A stretch of DNA of 41,060 bases from contig NZ_PXZL01000015.1 in assembly GCF_003013405.1 (NCBI RefSeq), forward strand, positions 1 through 41,060, in the 5' to 3' direction. This document shows, one piece after another, positions 9,675 to 18,576 of the stretch; within the stretch, counting starts at the first letter, position 1, and every line of letters starts with the position of its first letter. The notes below the pieces were generated by a model that did not search any database, had not been told where the DNA came from, and was given only the letters and a program-made list of their open reading frames with translations. The translations under genes were made by a program, and so were the position numbers. Source of the DNA: Brevibacillus formosus. GTDB lineage: Bacteria > Bacillota > Bacilli > Brevibacillales > Brevibacillaceae.

Positions 9675-10763
9675 TTAGTAGCGAACTTCCTTCAGGAAAG
9701 CGACCCCCATTTTTACGTTGGCGGAGTAGTTCATGAAATTCTGCTCGGTATTGTGGTCGAAATAGCGGTATACTTCCTGCTTGTGTTTCTTGGTCGTGTC
9801 GCTCGGATCGACATCAATGATCAATTCATCCAAGTGGAGAATGTTGTTTTTCGAAACGGCAATGCATGCATCCAAGCTGCCGCGGTATCCATCGTAGCCA
9901 TGCACGACATAAATCGGGCTCAAATGGTAACGGCGTGTCCAAGCAGATGCGTTAAAGCCTTGTGGCTCCAGAAGAAGACCCGTGTCCCCGAGCTTGCTGT
10001 CGGAATACGCCTTGCCCGGCTGTGGAGCTTGGGTAATGAAGGCAGGGTAGTGCTTTTGGAAGCGAATGCCGGATTTTGTCGCGAGCATTTGCAAGGTGTT
10101 GTTGCCAAAAGAGGTGTATTGACCATAATCGTGTGGGGCGATTGGAGCAGCAGGCTCAGCAGCGACAGCTCCAGCGGTCAGCATGATGTTTCCAACCACA
10201 TCATCCATGTTGTACTTGAAAGGCTTGAGTGCGCCTACGTACAGGAAGCTCTTGCGATAATCTTCAAAGTGAACAGCCGGATCGCCAACAGCTACCAGAG
10301 AAAGGCGATTATTCATCACGTTCATGTACAGGTAGACAGGTTTATCAATCGTGCGATCTGTTGGTTTGCCATTTACGACGAATTTCTCGTCAGCCCATTC
10401 GAAATTGACTGGATGTCCTTCTGTTGTGAAGGTTTTGGCAGTCGCGTTGTATCCTTCCAAAACTTGAACCGTCAAGGAGCTGTGTTCCTTCGGGTTAGTG
10501 AAGCCTGGGTTGACGAATTTGACATAAAACTCTTTGGTCACGTTGTTAATATTGGAGATGCCCTTCAAGACAAGCTCGGAGGTTTTGCCGGAAGCGGAAT
10601 CTTTTTTGGTGAGATCTGTGATGACCGTCCAGGTCGATTTCTCCTGTGTTTCACCAGCAGATGCATTATGCGGATAGTTAGTGATTTGTTCGATTTCGGA
10701 TTTAATCGTATCCAGAAGCTCTTTAGAAGTGGTAATTTTTTCAATGTATTTAAAATTGGCCAT
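9675..10763 (-). CDS. virion structural protein, shorter paralogue of the adjacent gene
   Basis: 362 residues from ATG 10763, which has AAAGGAGG 8-9 nt upstream; the start lies just past the stop of the preceding gene (10778). The C-terminal half aligns clearly with the 601-residue neighbour: HYPAFITQ versus YYPAFITQ; YHLSPIYVVHGYDGYRG versus YHASPIYLVHQFEGYRG; a shared DEL-x-x-D motif; and a shared ending A-x-LKEV-x-Y. The two genes are therefore a tandem duplication that has diverged in length. The central Ala/Pro run AAEPAAPIAP is probably a linker. I do not recognise the family. The position between the hub region and the fibres points to a baseplate or tail-tip structural protein. Confidence 0.7.
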   Translation of the reverse strand: MANFKYIEKITTSKELLDTIKSEIEQITNYPHNASAGETQEKSTWTVITDLTKKDSASGKTSELVLKGISNINNVTKEFYVKFVNPGFTNPKEHSSLTVQVLEGYNATAKTFTTEGHPVNFEWADEKFVVNGKPTDRTIDKPVYLYMNVMNNRLSLVAVGDPAVHFEDYRKSFLYVGALKPFKYNMDDVVGNIMLTAGAVAAEPAAPIAPHDYGQYTSFGNNTLQMLATKSGIRFQKHYPAFITQAPQPGKAYSDSKLGDTGLLLEPQGFNASAWTRRYHLSPIYVVHGYDGYRGSLDACIAVSKNNILHLDELIIDVDPSDTTKKHKQEVYRYFDHNTEQNFMNYSANVKMGVAFLKEVRY

Positions 10764-10777
10764 GTGAAAATCCTCCT

Positions 10778-12583
10778 TTAATATACTTCTTTTAAGATGG
10801 CGATGGTGCAATCGGTAGGGTTGGGGGAGTACTTAAAGAAATTAACAGGGGTATTGATTCGGAAGAACTTGTATACCTCTGTCCAAGTTCCGGCAGCGGG
10901 GTTCTTCGGATCTTTTGGTTCCTCTGTATCTACGACGAGCTCGTCCTTGTTGATCAGATTATGGTCCTCGATTGCTACGACGCTGTCGAGGTAGCCACGA
11001 TAGCCTTCGAACTGGTGTACCAGATAGATCGGCGATGCATGATATTTCTTCGTCCATTTCGAGCTTTGGAAGCCGTTTGCTTCCAGTACCATTTTGGACA
11101 GCTCAGGAGGGATTGTGCCCACTCCATCGTATTTGGGGAGCTGGGTAATGAAGGCAGGGTAGTACGCTTGGAAGTAGACGGAGCTTCGGGTTTGCAGCAT
11201 GGAGAAGGAGTACATGCCGTTGGAGGTATAACGTCCCCAGCCCGAATAGTTAGGATTGGTGTCCTGCTTGATGTCGGCTGGAAGGAAGCCTGATTTTTCC
11301 TTTGTCAAATCGCCCATGCCGACTGTGATTCCGAAATTGCCTTTGTGGTCATAGTCAGCAAAAGGAATAGTTTTACCGATATAAGCAAAGCTGCTGTAGT
11401 AGGCATCCATATCAGGCGATGGATCGCCCTCAATCACGATTGCTACACGATCATTGCTGACGGAGAGGTTGTATTCGACCCAATAGTCTGGGCGACGTTT
11501 CTTGTTTGGTACCCAAGAGACGACAGAGTCAGCGCCGTAGAAAAAGTGGGAGGAAGGGCTTTTGATTTCGACCTTGTCGTCGTAATCGTGTGCCCATGCT
11601 TCGTGAGGCGGGGTGTATTTGTCGGTGTAGTCAGGATTGTTCCATTTGTTGTATTGGAGTTCGGCCTGTTTTTGGTCGAGGACGACCGGGACTTTACCGG
11701 GGATGACGGTGCTCTTGTCGCAGGCAAGCTGGTACGTATCGGCAGAGTTTCCAACCGGATTTTTGCCTGTGAAGCCTTTGCCGTAGGACACATCCAAGTA
11801 GTTGTATTGCTGGATGGGATGCTTCAGCATGACGAAATAATCGTTAGGCGTTTGGCCGGAAGGTACGTCAGGAACGGCTTTTAGGACGACAGTGCGGTCA
11901 TAGTGATGAACGGGGTTGGCAATGTATTTGACCATTCCGAATTTGTAGAGGGTAGGACGGACATAAGTCCATTCCCAAGAGTAGTAAAATACCGACCATT
12001 GACCTTTTGAAAGAAGATCGTTCCAATCAGAGGGCATTTGTGTAATGAGTTTATACTCATCCCACTCTTTTCCAGGGGTGAATGTTACCCCATCCAACTC
12101 ATACTTGCCCTGTTGCACTACATAGCATTTCTTCCTGACGGTGTTAGCAGGGTCGGTATCATCGACATTCACCACTAGCAGACCGGGAACAGATAGGGTG
12201 ATATCGTTCCCTGCATCATTTTTATAGACAAACTCTTTTACCTGAATTTTTTTACTTGATTTCACATTCTCTGTATTAATCGTTTCAAAGATATAACCAT
12301 TGTTATCAACGAGCAGAGTCCCTCCATTGCCTCGTAACTCCCGCAAATCCGGCAACACATAAACCGGATATGTCTTCCCATCCGTATGCTTGTACGTCCC
12401 TTGCGTATCTGCAACAATCGTCTTCGTATACGTAACCCACTTATCTTCATTAACCTCAAACACCTTTTCCCAGCGGTTCTTAGTCTCCGGGATTTTGGCA
12501 TTGACGATTTCATCAGCCAGCTTGTTGATGAGCAAATCGGCTGTGACCTCGCCCTCGATCCAAGCTACTTGTTTACTAGGCAT
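10778..12583 (-). CDS. virion structural protein, longer paralogue
   Basis: 601 residues from ATG 12583 (AAAGGAGG, 7 nt spacing). The N-terminal ~60 residues are helical, the middle is rich in beta strands and aromatic residues, and the final ~270 residues are homologous to the downstream 362-residue protein (shared YPAFITQ, SPIY-x-VH, GYRG and LKEV motifs in the same order). It has roughly 240 residues that the shorter copy lacks, located before and within the shared half. Family unknown. Its place in the tail operon, after two small proteins and before the large fibres, supports a tail-tip or baseplate role. Confidence 0.7.
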   Translation of the reverse strand: MPSKQVAWIEGEVTADLLINKLADEIVNAKIPETKNRWEKVFEVNEDKWVTYTKTIVADTQGTYKHTDGKTYPVYVLPDLRELRGNGGTLLVDNNGYIFETINTENVKSSKKIQVKEFVYKNDAGNDITLSVPGLLVVNVDDTDPANTVRKKCYVVQQGKYELDGVTFTPGKEWDEYKLITQMPSDWNDLLSKGQWSVFYYSWEWTYVRPTLYKFGMVKYIANPVHHYDRTVVLKAVPDVPSGQTPNDYFVMLKHPIQQYNYLDVSYGKGFTGKNPVGNSADTYQLACDKSTVIPGKVPVVLDQKQAELQYNKWNNPDYTDKYTPPHEAWAHDYDDKVEIKSPSSHFFYGADSVVSWVPNKKRRPDYWVEYNLSVSNDRVAIVIEGDPSPDMDAYYSSFAYIGKTIPFADYDHKGNFGITVGMGDLTKEKSGFLPADIKQDTNPNYSGWGRYTSNGMYSFSMLQTRSSVYFQAYYPAFITQLPKYDGVGTIPPELSKMVLEANGFQSSKWTKKYHASPIYLVHQFEGYRGYLDSVVAIEDHNLINKDELVVDTEEPKDPKNPAAGTWTEVYKFFRINTPVNFFKYSPNPTDCTIAILKEVY

Positions 12584-12596
12584 CCATACGCCTCCT

Positions 12597-13016
12597 TTAC
12601 AGTTTCTTGCGTAAAAATTTCACATTGTACCAAACTTTCTTTTCCGTACCTGAAATGTTGTGGAAGTCAAAGCGGACCTGCGCATTTGGCTTCAACGGAT
12701 AGACGATCCCAAAGCTGTTTCCCATCGAGACTGACTCCGGGAGCTCTTTGGTATAAATCGTCTCACAGACCTTCACGCCGTCCAGACTCAGCTCCCAGTA
12801 ATCGCCGACGCAGTAGTTATTGGTAGCAAACGCCACGGATAAAAATTCTGTCGGATAGGGAAGGGCATAGGTATCGGAAAAGACTTGCTTGGACGCAGTC
12901 ACATCAATCATGCGTCCGCGAATGAAGGGCTCGGTAAATTTGGAAAAGTGCGGGTAGGGGAGCTCACGTACCTTGTCGATCACGCCCCCGCCAGAATAAA
13001 CAACGGAGAAGCCCAC
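12597..13016 (-). CDS. small beta-rich tail-tip protein, unknown family
   Basis: 139 residues from GTG 13016, preceded by GAGAGGTGA at usual spacing. The sequence is strand-rich (DYWELSLDGVKVCE, QVRFDFHNISGTEKKVWYNVKF) with no membrane segment or signal peptide, and ends KFLRKKL. It starts 6 nt after the preceding gene and ends 13 nt before the next, so it is tightly within the tail operon. I do not recognise the family. A small accessory baseplate or fibre-attachment protein is the likely role by position. Confidence 0.65.
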   Translation of the reverse strand: MGFSVVYSGGGVIDKVRELPYPHFSKFTEPFIRGRMIDVTASKQVFSDTYALPYPTEFLSVAFATNNYCVGDYWELSLDGVKVCETIYTKELPESVSMGNSFGIVYPLKPNAQVRFDFHNISGTEKKVWYNVKFLRKKL

Positions 13017-13022
13017 TTGTAC

Positions 13023-13442
13023 TCACCTCTCTTTCTCTATACGAAGGACATCGGTGCCAGTTAAGAGGCCCCTCGTATCATAGAGTAGACGGATCAGGTA
13101 AGATCCTACCGTTTTTCCGTCAGGTGCGTAGCCCGCAGCGGTAACCGAGGTCAAGCGCCATAGAGAATAGTACTCCCAGTCTGGATGGAGCTGATCGACT
13201 TCAAGGGGGAAGGTGGTAGTGTCTGTAGAGCCAAACGTGAGGGAAATATCCAGCATGTAGCCAGACTCGTAGAACAGCTTGGCACCCGTGACCTTTTCCG
13301 GATCGAGGGGATGCTCCCGGATCAGACGAACAGAGGGTTCCTCGGCGAACGGGTCTGCTGTGACTGTCGTGATACGGTGGACTTCATCACGGATCAAATC
13401 GAGAATCGGATAAATCAAATAATCATTCGCAATCCCGGCCAT
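13023..13442 (-). CDS. small tail-tip protein coupled to the hub gene
   Basis: 139 residues. ATG 13442 overlaps the hub gene's TAA (TAATG), so translation is probably coupled; GAGGGGG upstream can act as the binding site. An upstream in-frame ATG (13472) would extend into the hub gene and has no good site. The sequence is soluble: an N-terminal helix (YLIYPILDLIRDEVHRI) followed by strands, with DVLRIEKER at the end. Family not recognised. Coupling to the hub gene suggests a stoichiometric partner of the hub or an adaptor for the fibres. Confidence 0.68.
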   Translation of the reverse strand: MAGIANDYLIYPILDLIRDEVHRITTVTADPFAEEPSVRLIREHPLDPEKVTGAKLFYESGYMLDISLTFGSTDTTTFPLEVDQLHPDWEYYSLWRLTSVTAAGYAPDGKTVGSYLIRLLYDTRGLLTGTDVLRIEKER

Positions 13443-16400
13443 TACACAATCGCCCCCTCGTTGTTGCTCCAAAATAAATCGAGGATTTGCATATAGCCGT
13501 TCTGCGCATCAAACATCGTACGGATTCCTTTGATCGTATACGCTTCGCGGGTGGTTGTATTGGAGTCGATAATGTAAATGCGATCGAGAACATCCAGGGC
13601 AGGGTTGCCGGGGATGGAAATTTGCAGCGTACGGCACAAGCGTTTTATATCAAAAAACGTTCTTCGCGCGGCCAGTCGCTTCAATTCGTCTGTCTTCGCA
13701 AAAGGAACATGCCTCACACCTGTGCGGACCTCGCCTTTTAGCTCCATCAAAATCTCGGTATCTACGAAATGACCAGCCTTATTTTCTTCGTCCAAAATGA
13801 CTAGGTGGCTTCTGCCACGGGAAAAATCGATCGTCTTATGAATTGTGATCAAATTGTCGTGCTCCGTATAAGTAGCCACAATCGGCCGATTCATATCAAT
13901 CTCTTCCAAGCGATACGTACCGTAACGGTCACAATAGGAACGGAATTCTGTATCTTTCATGATTTCCGAGATGGCTTCTCCCACTTTGTATTGATACGAT
14001 TCGAATTTGCGTCCGGGCGGCTCAATAAAAGGATTTTTCCAACCTTTTGGGGTCAAAATGGATTCGGCATCGACTTCTACGAATTCGCCCTCTTTATCCG
14101 GTACAGCTTTGAAAACCTTGCCTGTTGCCTGCGTCGCATGGGTATAGCTCGTCTCTTGTACGATGGCATAGGGGTAGTAAATGTCTTGCGGATTGCTGCG
14201 CCAGCCATACATTCCTGCATGGGCGATCAAGTCTTGTACGATGGCTGATTTGAGGTAGGCGGCTTTGGCAGTTGGTTCGGTTGGGACAGGTGCGGTACCC
14301 TCCCACTCAGGAATCGAATCAAACTCCGTGCTGGAACGGAATTTTTGATAGATTTGCCACACGCTGTTATACCAATTCGTATCGCTCGCCCATTGATAGG
14401 CTCCTTTATCTCCTCCTTGCCAAAAATATTTGACGTCGTCGACAGATTGGAAGCGCCACTCTTTGCTCGCCATGGCTTCCCGATAGCGAACGGCTCCGCG
14501 ATAGAGCTGTCGTTCGATCCCTTGGTATTGCGGATCGCATTTTTCACCGGTATAGCATCCATACCCGAGAATGAAGTCTCCTGGAGGCAGACCTTTCCCC
14601 AACGTGCCCATTTTGGTTTCGTGCTCCGCAATGGCTAGCAGAAATTTATAATCGAGCTCTGGACCCTGCTGCTTGGCCTGCTTTTTGGCCATCGAGATGA
14701 TTTTGTCCCGACGAGACATCGAGGAAAAAACATTGGTATCATGCGCGGCAGAATGTCCGATGTCTGGGGGATATTGCTTGTCCTCGGTAATGACCTTGTT
14801 CAAAATCTTTTTATACATATCGCGGCAGTAAATGGTCATGGTCGATTCCTCGCCATTCAAATCGAGCTTGTCGATCAACCCAGTAAATACTCGCATCAAA
14901 TTCAGACCGTAACCTATGTAGATCCGAACAGGAGTATTTTCAGAGAGGACACCGACATGGAATCCGTTCACAAAATAAGACCAAGGGGTTTCCTTGTAGG
15001 TTTCGGGAAAGTAAAACGGATTATAGTCCGGGCTGTAGTAGCCGCCCGGGTTTGAAATCGTGATTCGTGCCTCACATGATTCCATTTCAAACTGGTCGTC
15101 CATTTCGATATGGTTAATATTGTCCAGAGTAAGGGTGTCCATATAGACAAACTTTCCGACCTGAAGCGATACTTTTCGGGGCTGACCAGGCATGAAGGTG
15201 CTCGTAATTTCCCGTTCCTCAAAAAACTCCTGCTGTATCGTCGGATCGACTTTATCTTTGTTCCCGTACAGATCGGGTCGCCCTTGCAATTCCTTGATCT
15301 GAATGTATTGGAGGGAAAAGCGATTGACTTGTTTTCCATTCCAGAACAGCTCGATGCGGATTTCCATTTCGCCATTGGGAAAAGGAATATCACGAATCTC
15401 AACGTTTTCTGTCCCGGAGAATTTGTTGACCTTGATTTGCATTTTTCCATTGAAAAAAACGCGCAGCTCGCCGGCACCTTCACCGAAGTTGGTGGAGAAC
15501 CCCATGCTAAAAATGCCGGGGTGAACGGAGGTCAGCTTGAGATTCATGCCTGTTGTTACAGTAGGGGATGGGAAGACGGTCTTGTACCCTTTGGGATCAA
15601 AGGTAAAGGTGAGGTTGCTATGCTCCGTCGAGCTTCTCTCGATCATGGATAGCTTTTTGGTTAGCTCGTCTACTTTGTAGACAGATTTTGTGTGCCACGT
15701 ATTATTGGTAAAGCGTTCATCAAAAAGAGTTGCTCCTGGCGTTCCAACATAGGTGGCATCGGTTGTGACACCTGCGCCGTTATTGGAAGAGGCAGCGAAC
15801 AGATGCTTCGAGCCATTCATATAAGGAAACGGATCGATGACGGCTTGTCCGTTCCAGACTTCAAAGTGCAGATGAGCTCCTCTTCCTTTTGAACGGGGGG
15901 AATTGGGATCGTCATAGGTGCCCATGGTCTTAACCCCGGCAGAGCGGACATCGCCTGTATTGCCGCTTTTTCCGATTGTGGTGCCCTGCGTGACATAATC
16001 CCCTGTTTTGACGTGGATTTCGCTCATATGGGCGTAGCGGGTCCACATGCCATCCGCATGCTGAATTTCTACGTGAAAGCCGTAGCTTCTATATTTCTCA
16101 GACACACTCACTTTTCTTACCTTGCCAGCCCAGGTCGCTTTGATAGGCGTACCGACCGGACAAGCGATATCGATCCCTTGGTGTTTGCGATTGTCGCCCA
16201 TATAGGCGGTAATATCTCGGATGCTTTTGCCCTCTACGGGAAAGACAAAAGAAATCTTGGATAGAGCAGTTCCGCCTTCTCCTGAACCATCTTGAATGAT
16301 GGTGCGGGTCAATGTTTTCTCTTCCTGCGGATCACTCATAATGAAATCGAGTTCTTCGGTACGGCCCGGCACGAAGATGAGTCGATCTATCTCGACGCGG

Positions 16401-16477
16401 CATGCGGGTTTTGACAATTCTCCCAGTTTGAGTCTTTCGGAGAGAATTCTGCGCAGCTCATTGGACATCGTTTGCAT
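13442..16477 (-). CDS. tail hub/tail lysin with M23 peptidase and glucosaminidase-like domains
   Basis: 1011 residues from ATG 16477 (AGGAGGTG, 8-nt spacing). Residues about 75-220 form a LytM-type M23 metallopeptidase: zinc-ligand motifs H99-x3-D103 (KHQGID) and H202-L-H204 (HLHFEV), with H150 between. Residues about 430-560 resemble the first half of a gpD/gp27-like hub (VFTGLIDKLDLNGEE, YCRDMYKK). Residues about 585-715 look like a lysozyme-fold glucosaminidase: AIAEHETKMGT with candidate catalytic E620, and YQWASDTNWYNSVWQIY near the end. Hub-like sequence resumes to the C terminus (VLDRIYIIDSN, TIKGIRTMFD). So the glycosidase appears inserted in the hub and the peptidase sits in front of it. 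The protein would cut both peptide and glycan parts of the wall at the tail tip. It is the Tal-position gene, after Dit. Confidence 0.85.
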   Translation of the reverse strand: MQTMSNELRRILSERLKLGELSKPACRVEIDRLIFVPGRTEELDFIMSDPQEEKTLTRTIIQDGSGEGGTALSKISFVFPVEGKSIRDITAYMGDNRKHQGIDIACPVGTPIKATWAGKVRKVSVSEKYRSYGFHVEIQHADGMWTRYAHMSEIHVKTGDYVTQGTTIGKSGNTGDVRSAGVKTMGTYDDPNSPRSKGRGAHLHFEVWNGQAVIDPFPYMNGSKHLFAASSNNGAGVTTDATYVGTPGATLFDERFTNNTWHTKSVYKVDELTKKLSMIERSSTEHSNLTFTFDPKGYKTVFPSPTVTTGMNLKLTSVHPGIFSMGFSTNFGEGAGELRVFFNGKMQIKVNKFSGTENVEIRDIPFPNGEMEIRIELFWNGKQVNRFSLQYIQIKELQGRPDLYGNKDKVDPTIQQEFFEEREITSTFMPGQPRKVSLQVGKFVYMDTLTLDNINHIEMDDQFEMESCEARITISNPGGYYSPDYNPFYFPETYKETPWSYFVNGFHVGVLSENTPVRIYIGYGLNLMRVFTGLIDKLDLNGEESTMTIYCRDMYKKILNKVITEDKQYPPDIGHSAAHDTNVFSSMSRRDKIISMAKKQAKQQGPELDYKFLLAIAEHETKMGTLGKGLPPGDFILGYGCYTGEKCDPQYQGIERQLYRGAVRYREAMASKEWRFQSVDDVKYFWQGGDKGAYQWASDTNWYNSVWQIYQKFRSSTEFDSIPEWEGTAPVPTEPTAKAAYLKSAIVQDLIAHAGMYGWRSNPQDIYYPYAIVQETSYTHATQATGKVFKAVPDKEGEFVEVDAESILTPKGWKNPFIEPPGRKFESYQYKVGEAISEIMKDTEFRSYCDRYGTYRLEEIDMNRPIVATYTEHDNLITIHKTIDFSRGRSHLVILDEENKAGHFVDTEILMELKGEVRTGVRHVPFAKTDELKRLAARRTFFDIKRLCRTLQISIPGNPALDVLDRIYIIDSNTTTREAYTIKGIRTMFDAQNGYMQILDLFWSNNEGAIV

Positions 16478-16488
16478 GAAAGCACCTC

Positions 16489-17904
16489 CTATTTAAAACG
16501 TTCCAGGGACCATTTTCGAAAGCGATTCAAAAAGGAGACGGCCTGTGCCCGGGTGAGCAGCGAGTAAGGCATGAACCATTTTTCTTTCTCTTCCGCGTTG
16601 GATGACGATACCTCGTACATGTGGTTGACGACAGCCGCTCCATCGACGAAATTGTTGATCGCAATGCCCTCGACCAGGTAATCTCCGTTGCCAAACCGCT
16701 CGTCTTCCATAGAGAGGACGGATGGTGCCCACCATGAAGGCTTGCTGCCTGTCATCCCGCCGTTTAGCGCAATTTTTTCCCCGGTGTTGCTGTTGTACAT
16801 ATATTTTTCGCGCCCGACATCTTCAAAGCGGGTGCTCGTCTCTTTGACATAGAGGAAATGAACGTTTTTGCCCGCCTCAAGCGGCATGTTGAACAGCACC
16901 GTATGATCATCAAATTCTTGATAGTCGGAACTGTTCACCACTTTTCCATCCACTTTGACCGTAAGCAGCTTTTTACCCGCAGGATAGGTACCGTTCAGAC
17001 GAAAAACACGTTGTCCCTCATATGCCATGTGGGATTCATCCAGCCGCTGTGTGGGAGGCTGTGAATCCGTAAAGCGTTGGTAAAAAGAACGCCGAAGCCG
17101 ATCAATGAGCAGAAAAGCCTCTGCCCGATTGATGTAGGCATTGGGAAAGAAGCGATCGTTTCTCCATACGCCAGGACTTTTCACTGAAAAATATCCGCCT
17201 CGCATAAAGAGAGCGCCGTTTTCGTAGCTGTTGTAGATGAAGCGCACCTGTACGCCGTTTAGATTGTAAGGAAGATAAATCGTTGCACTCGGAGCAGGAC
17301 TGACCATGTAGACGTCTTGCTTGAGTCCGATATATTTTTTGGCGAGGTCTTGGGCAGGTGTCGATTTCCATTCCTCTTCTGGCACATCAATTCGCTTCAA
17401 GGAGCGACCATATGCGTACAAATACTCGTTGAATTGGCGGCTAAAGGGATTATAGAAATACGTGTCTCCGTTATCGAGGCGTTTGTTCGGGTAAGCAAAG
17501 GAAGAGGAGTTGGGAGGAATCGGTTTGCCAAAACGATCCAAGGCAGGCTTGCCGAAGCTGGAAAAAGCGACAACCGAGTTGGCAGATGGTGCGTAATACA
17601 GCTCGACGTCCGTTTTGTTCGGGTCAGTTTGATTCGGCCGAATTTCTTTGAACAGGGTTTGCGTGCCGTCAATATAGACAAAGAGGGGGTTATCTGCACC
17701 CGGTGTCAATTTGGCTGCGAGCGTAAATACTTTTTGTCCGGTAGAGCCCTTTTGCTCCTCATACAAGTAAGGAGCATTGCTTTCAAAGGAGCCATAAGCA
17801 ATTCCTTGAATGAACGGTTCTCCGTCGGCCATCAAATAATTGCTGGCTTCCATTACTTCATTAAAAAACCAATCTTTTTCATTCACATCAGCCCAGCTGA
17901 TCAT
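16489..17904 (-). CDS. tail protein with interrupted SLH-like segments
   Basis: 471 residues. ATG 17904 lies 8 nt after AGGAGG; the GTG and ATG just upstream sit in or against that site. The N terminus (SWADVNEKDWFFNEVMEA) resembles the first half of an S-layer-homology module. Two later segments resemble the second half: RFFPNAYINRAEAFLLIDRL (about residue 260) and MPYSLLTRAQAVSFLNRFRK near the C terminus. Between them is a repeated beta domain (GQKVFTLAAKLTPG and GQRVFRLNGTYPAGKK). SLH modules elsewhere bind pyruvylated secondary cell wall polymer. The modules here are divergent, so binding is inference. The gene lies between the Dit-like and hub genes, an unusual place for an extra protein of this kind. 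Confidence 0.7.
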   Translation of the reverse strand: MISWADVNEKDWFFNEVMEASNYLMADGEPFIQGIAYGSFESNAPYLYEEQKGSTGQKVFTLAAKLTPGADNPLFVYIDGTQTLFKEIRPNQTDPNKTDVELYYAPSANSVVAFSSFGKPALDRFGKPIPPNSSSFAYPNKRLDNGDTYFYNPFSRQFNEYLYAYGRSLKRIDVPEEEWKSTPAQDLAKKYIGLKQDVYMVSPAPSATIYLPYNLNGVQVRFIYNSYENGALFMRGGYFSVKSPGVWRNDRFFPNAYINRAEAFLLIDRLRRSFYQRFTDSQPPTQRLDESHMAYEGQRVFRLNGTYPAGKKLLTVKVDGKVVNSSDYQEFDDHTVLFNMPLEAGKNVHFLYVKETSTRFEDVGREKYMYNSNTGEKIALNGGMTGSKPSWWAPSVLSMEDERFGNGDYLVEGIAINNFVDGAAVVNHMYEVSSSNAEEKEKWFMPYSLLTRAQAVSFLNRFRKWSLERFK

Positions 17905-17920
17905 TTTCATCACCTCCTAT

Positions 17921-17933
17921 ATAGAGTAGACAG
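17921..17933 (-). promoter_or_regulatory. shared motif copy E (CTGTCTACTCTAT)
   Basis: The minus-strand sequence matches the 13-base motif found at four other sites in the element. It directly abuts the ribosome binding site of the 471-residue gene, so a conventional start point downstream would leave almost no leader. This copy may be a processing or regulatory site rather than a promoter. Confidence 0.4.
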
Positions 17934-17939
17934 AAACCC

Positions 17940-17959
17940 GGAACAGCCTCAGCTATTCC
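17940..17959 (-). other. hairpin overlapping the Dit-like gene stop
   Basis: On the minus strand GGAATAGC pairs fully with GCTGTTCC (one G-U) around a UGAG loop. The hairpin overlaps the TAG stop and is followed by GGGTTTCT and motif copy E. The U run is too poor for a confident terminator call. Confidence 0.45.
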
Positions 17960-18564
17960 CGAATCATCCGCTCTACCAGCCGCCTTGTCCGATTCAAAAA
18001 AGCAATAAATTCGGCGCGCGTCACGAAATCATTGGGGCGGAAGTAAATGACGGGCTTCCCATCTCGGGTAATAACCGTAATTAGTCCAAGATCGGCCATT
18101 TCCTCGATGTTTTTCTGCGCCCAATGCCCTTCAATATCTTGAAACTGAAAGCGTGATTCGCGCTCAATTGAGTCTTTTTTGATGAGGATCAGATCGACGG
18201 TTACGCTGTAGCGCCGTCCTGCCTCAAGTACTTGAGGGGTAATAGATTCTGCGCTTCCCAGAAAAATGCTTCCCTTTTCATCGTAAAACTTGTGGGTCCA
18301 GCCTGCGTAGCTCAAGTACTGGTTATACGATTCCTTGTCTGGAAAAAGCAAGGTCAATGAACACTGGTAGCTGCTAAAACCGGAGTGGTGGATGTGCGAG
18401 GGAGCGTTGATGATTTTGATTTCGCGCAAGGAAGGCTGGGGGCTTGGCGGAGAATACGGCTCGATGAGTCGGGCGTTTACTTCGATAAACTCAAAGCCAG
18501 TATCAAGGAACAGCTTTTTTTTGTAGCGCTGATTGGCAGTGCCAAAGGCGTATTGTTGGGTCAT
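17953..18564 (-). CDS. Dit-like distal tail protein with C-terminal SLH module
   Basis: 203 residues from ATG 18564 behind AAGGAGGT. Residues 1-135 are beta-rich and sit directly after the tape measure and before the hub proteins, the position of the distal tail (Dit) protein, which forms a hexameric ring at the tail end. Residues about 139-196 form a recognisable S-layer-homology module: FQDIEGHWAQKNIEEMADLG, then FRPNDFVTRAEFIAFLNR with the diagnostic TRAE (182-185). SLH domains normally anchor S-layer proteins to pyruvylated secondary cell wall polymer. Fused to a ring-forming tail protein they would give a multivalent cell-wall adhesin. The Dit assignment is by position and size; the SLH assignment is by motif. 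Confidence 0.8.
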   Translation of the reverse strand: MTQQYAFGTANQRYKKKLFLDTGFEFIEVNARLIEPYSPPSPQPSLREIKIINAPSHIHHSGFSSYQCSLTLLFPDKESYNQYLSYAGWTHKFYDEKGSIFLGSAESITPQVLEAGRRYSVTVDLILIKKDSIERESRFQFQDIEGHWAQKNIEEMADLGLITVITRDGKPVIYFRPNDFVTRAEFIAFLNRTRRLVERMIRE

Positions 18565-18576
18565 TTCTGTACCTCC

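Noticed and set aside
10340..10362. Further CTGTCTA-like match on the minus strand
   Set aside because: It lies inside a coding region and lacks the CTAT half, so it is most likely chance.
9621..10781. Plus-strand open frame of 386 codons
   Set aside because: It is an antisense shadow of the 362-residue structural gene, whose strong ribosome binding site and paralogy prove the minus strand.
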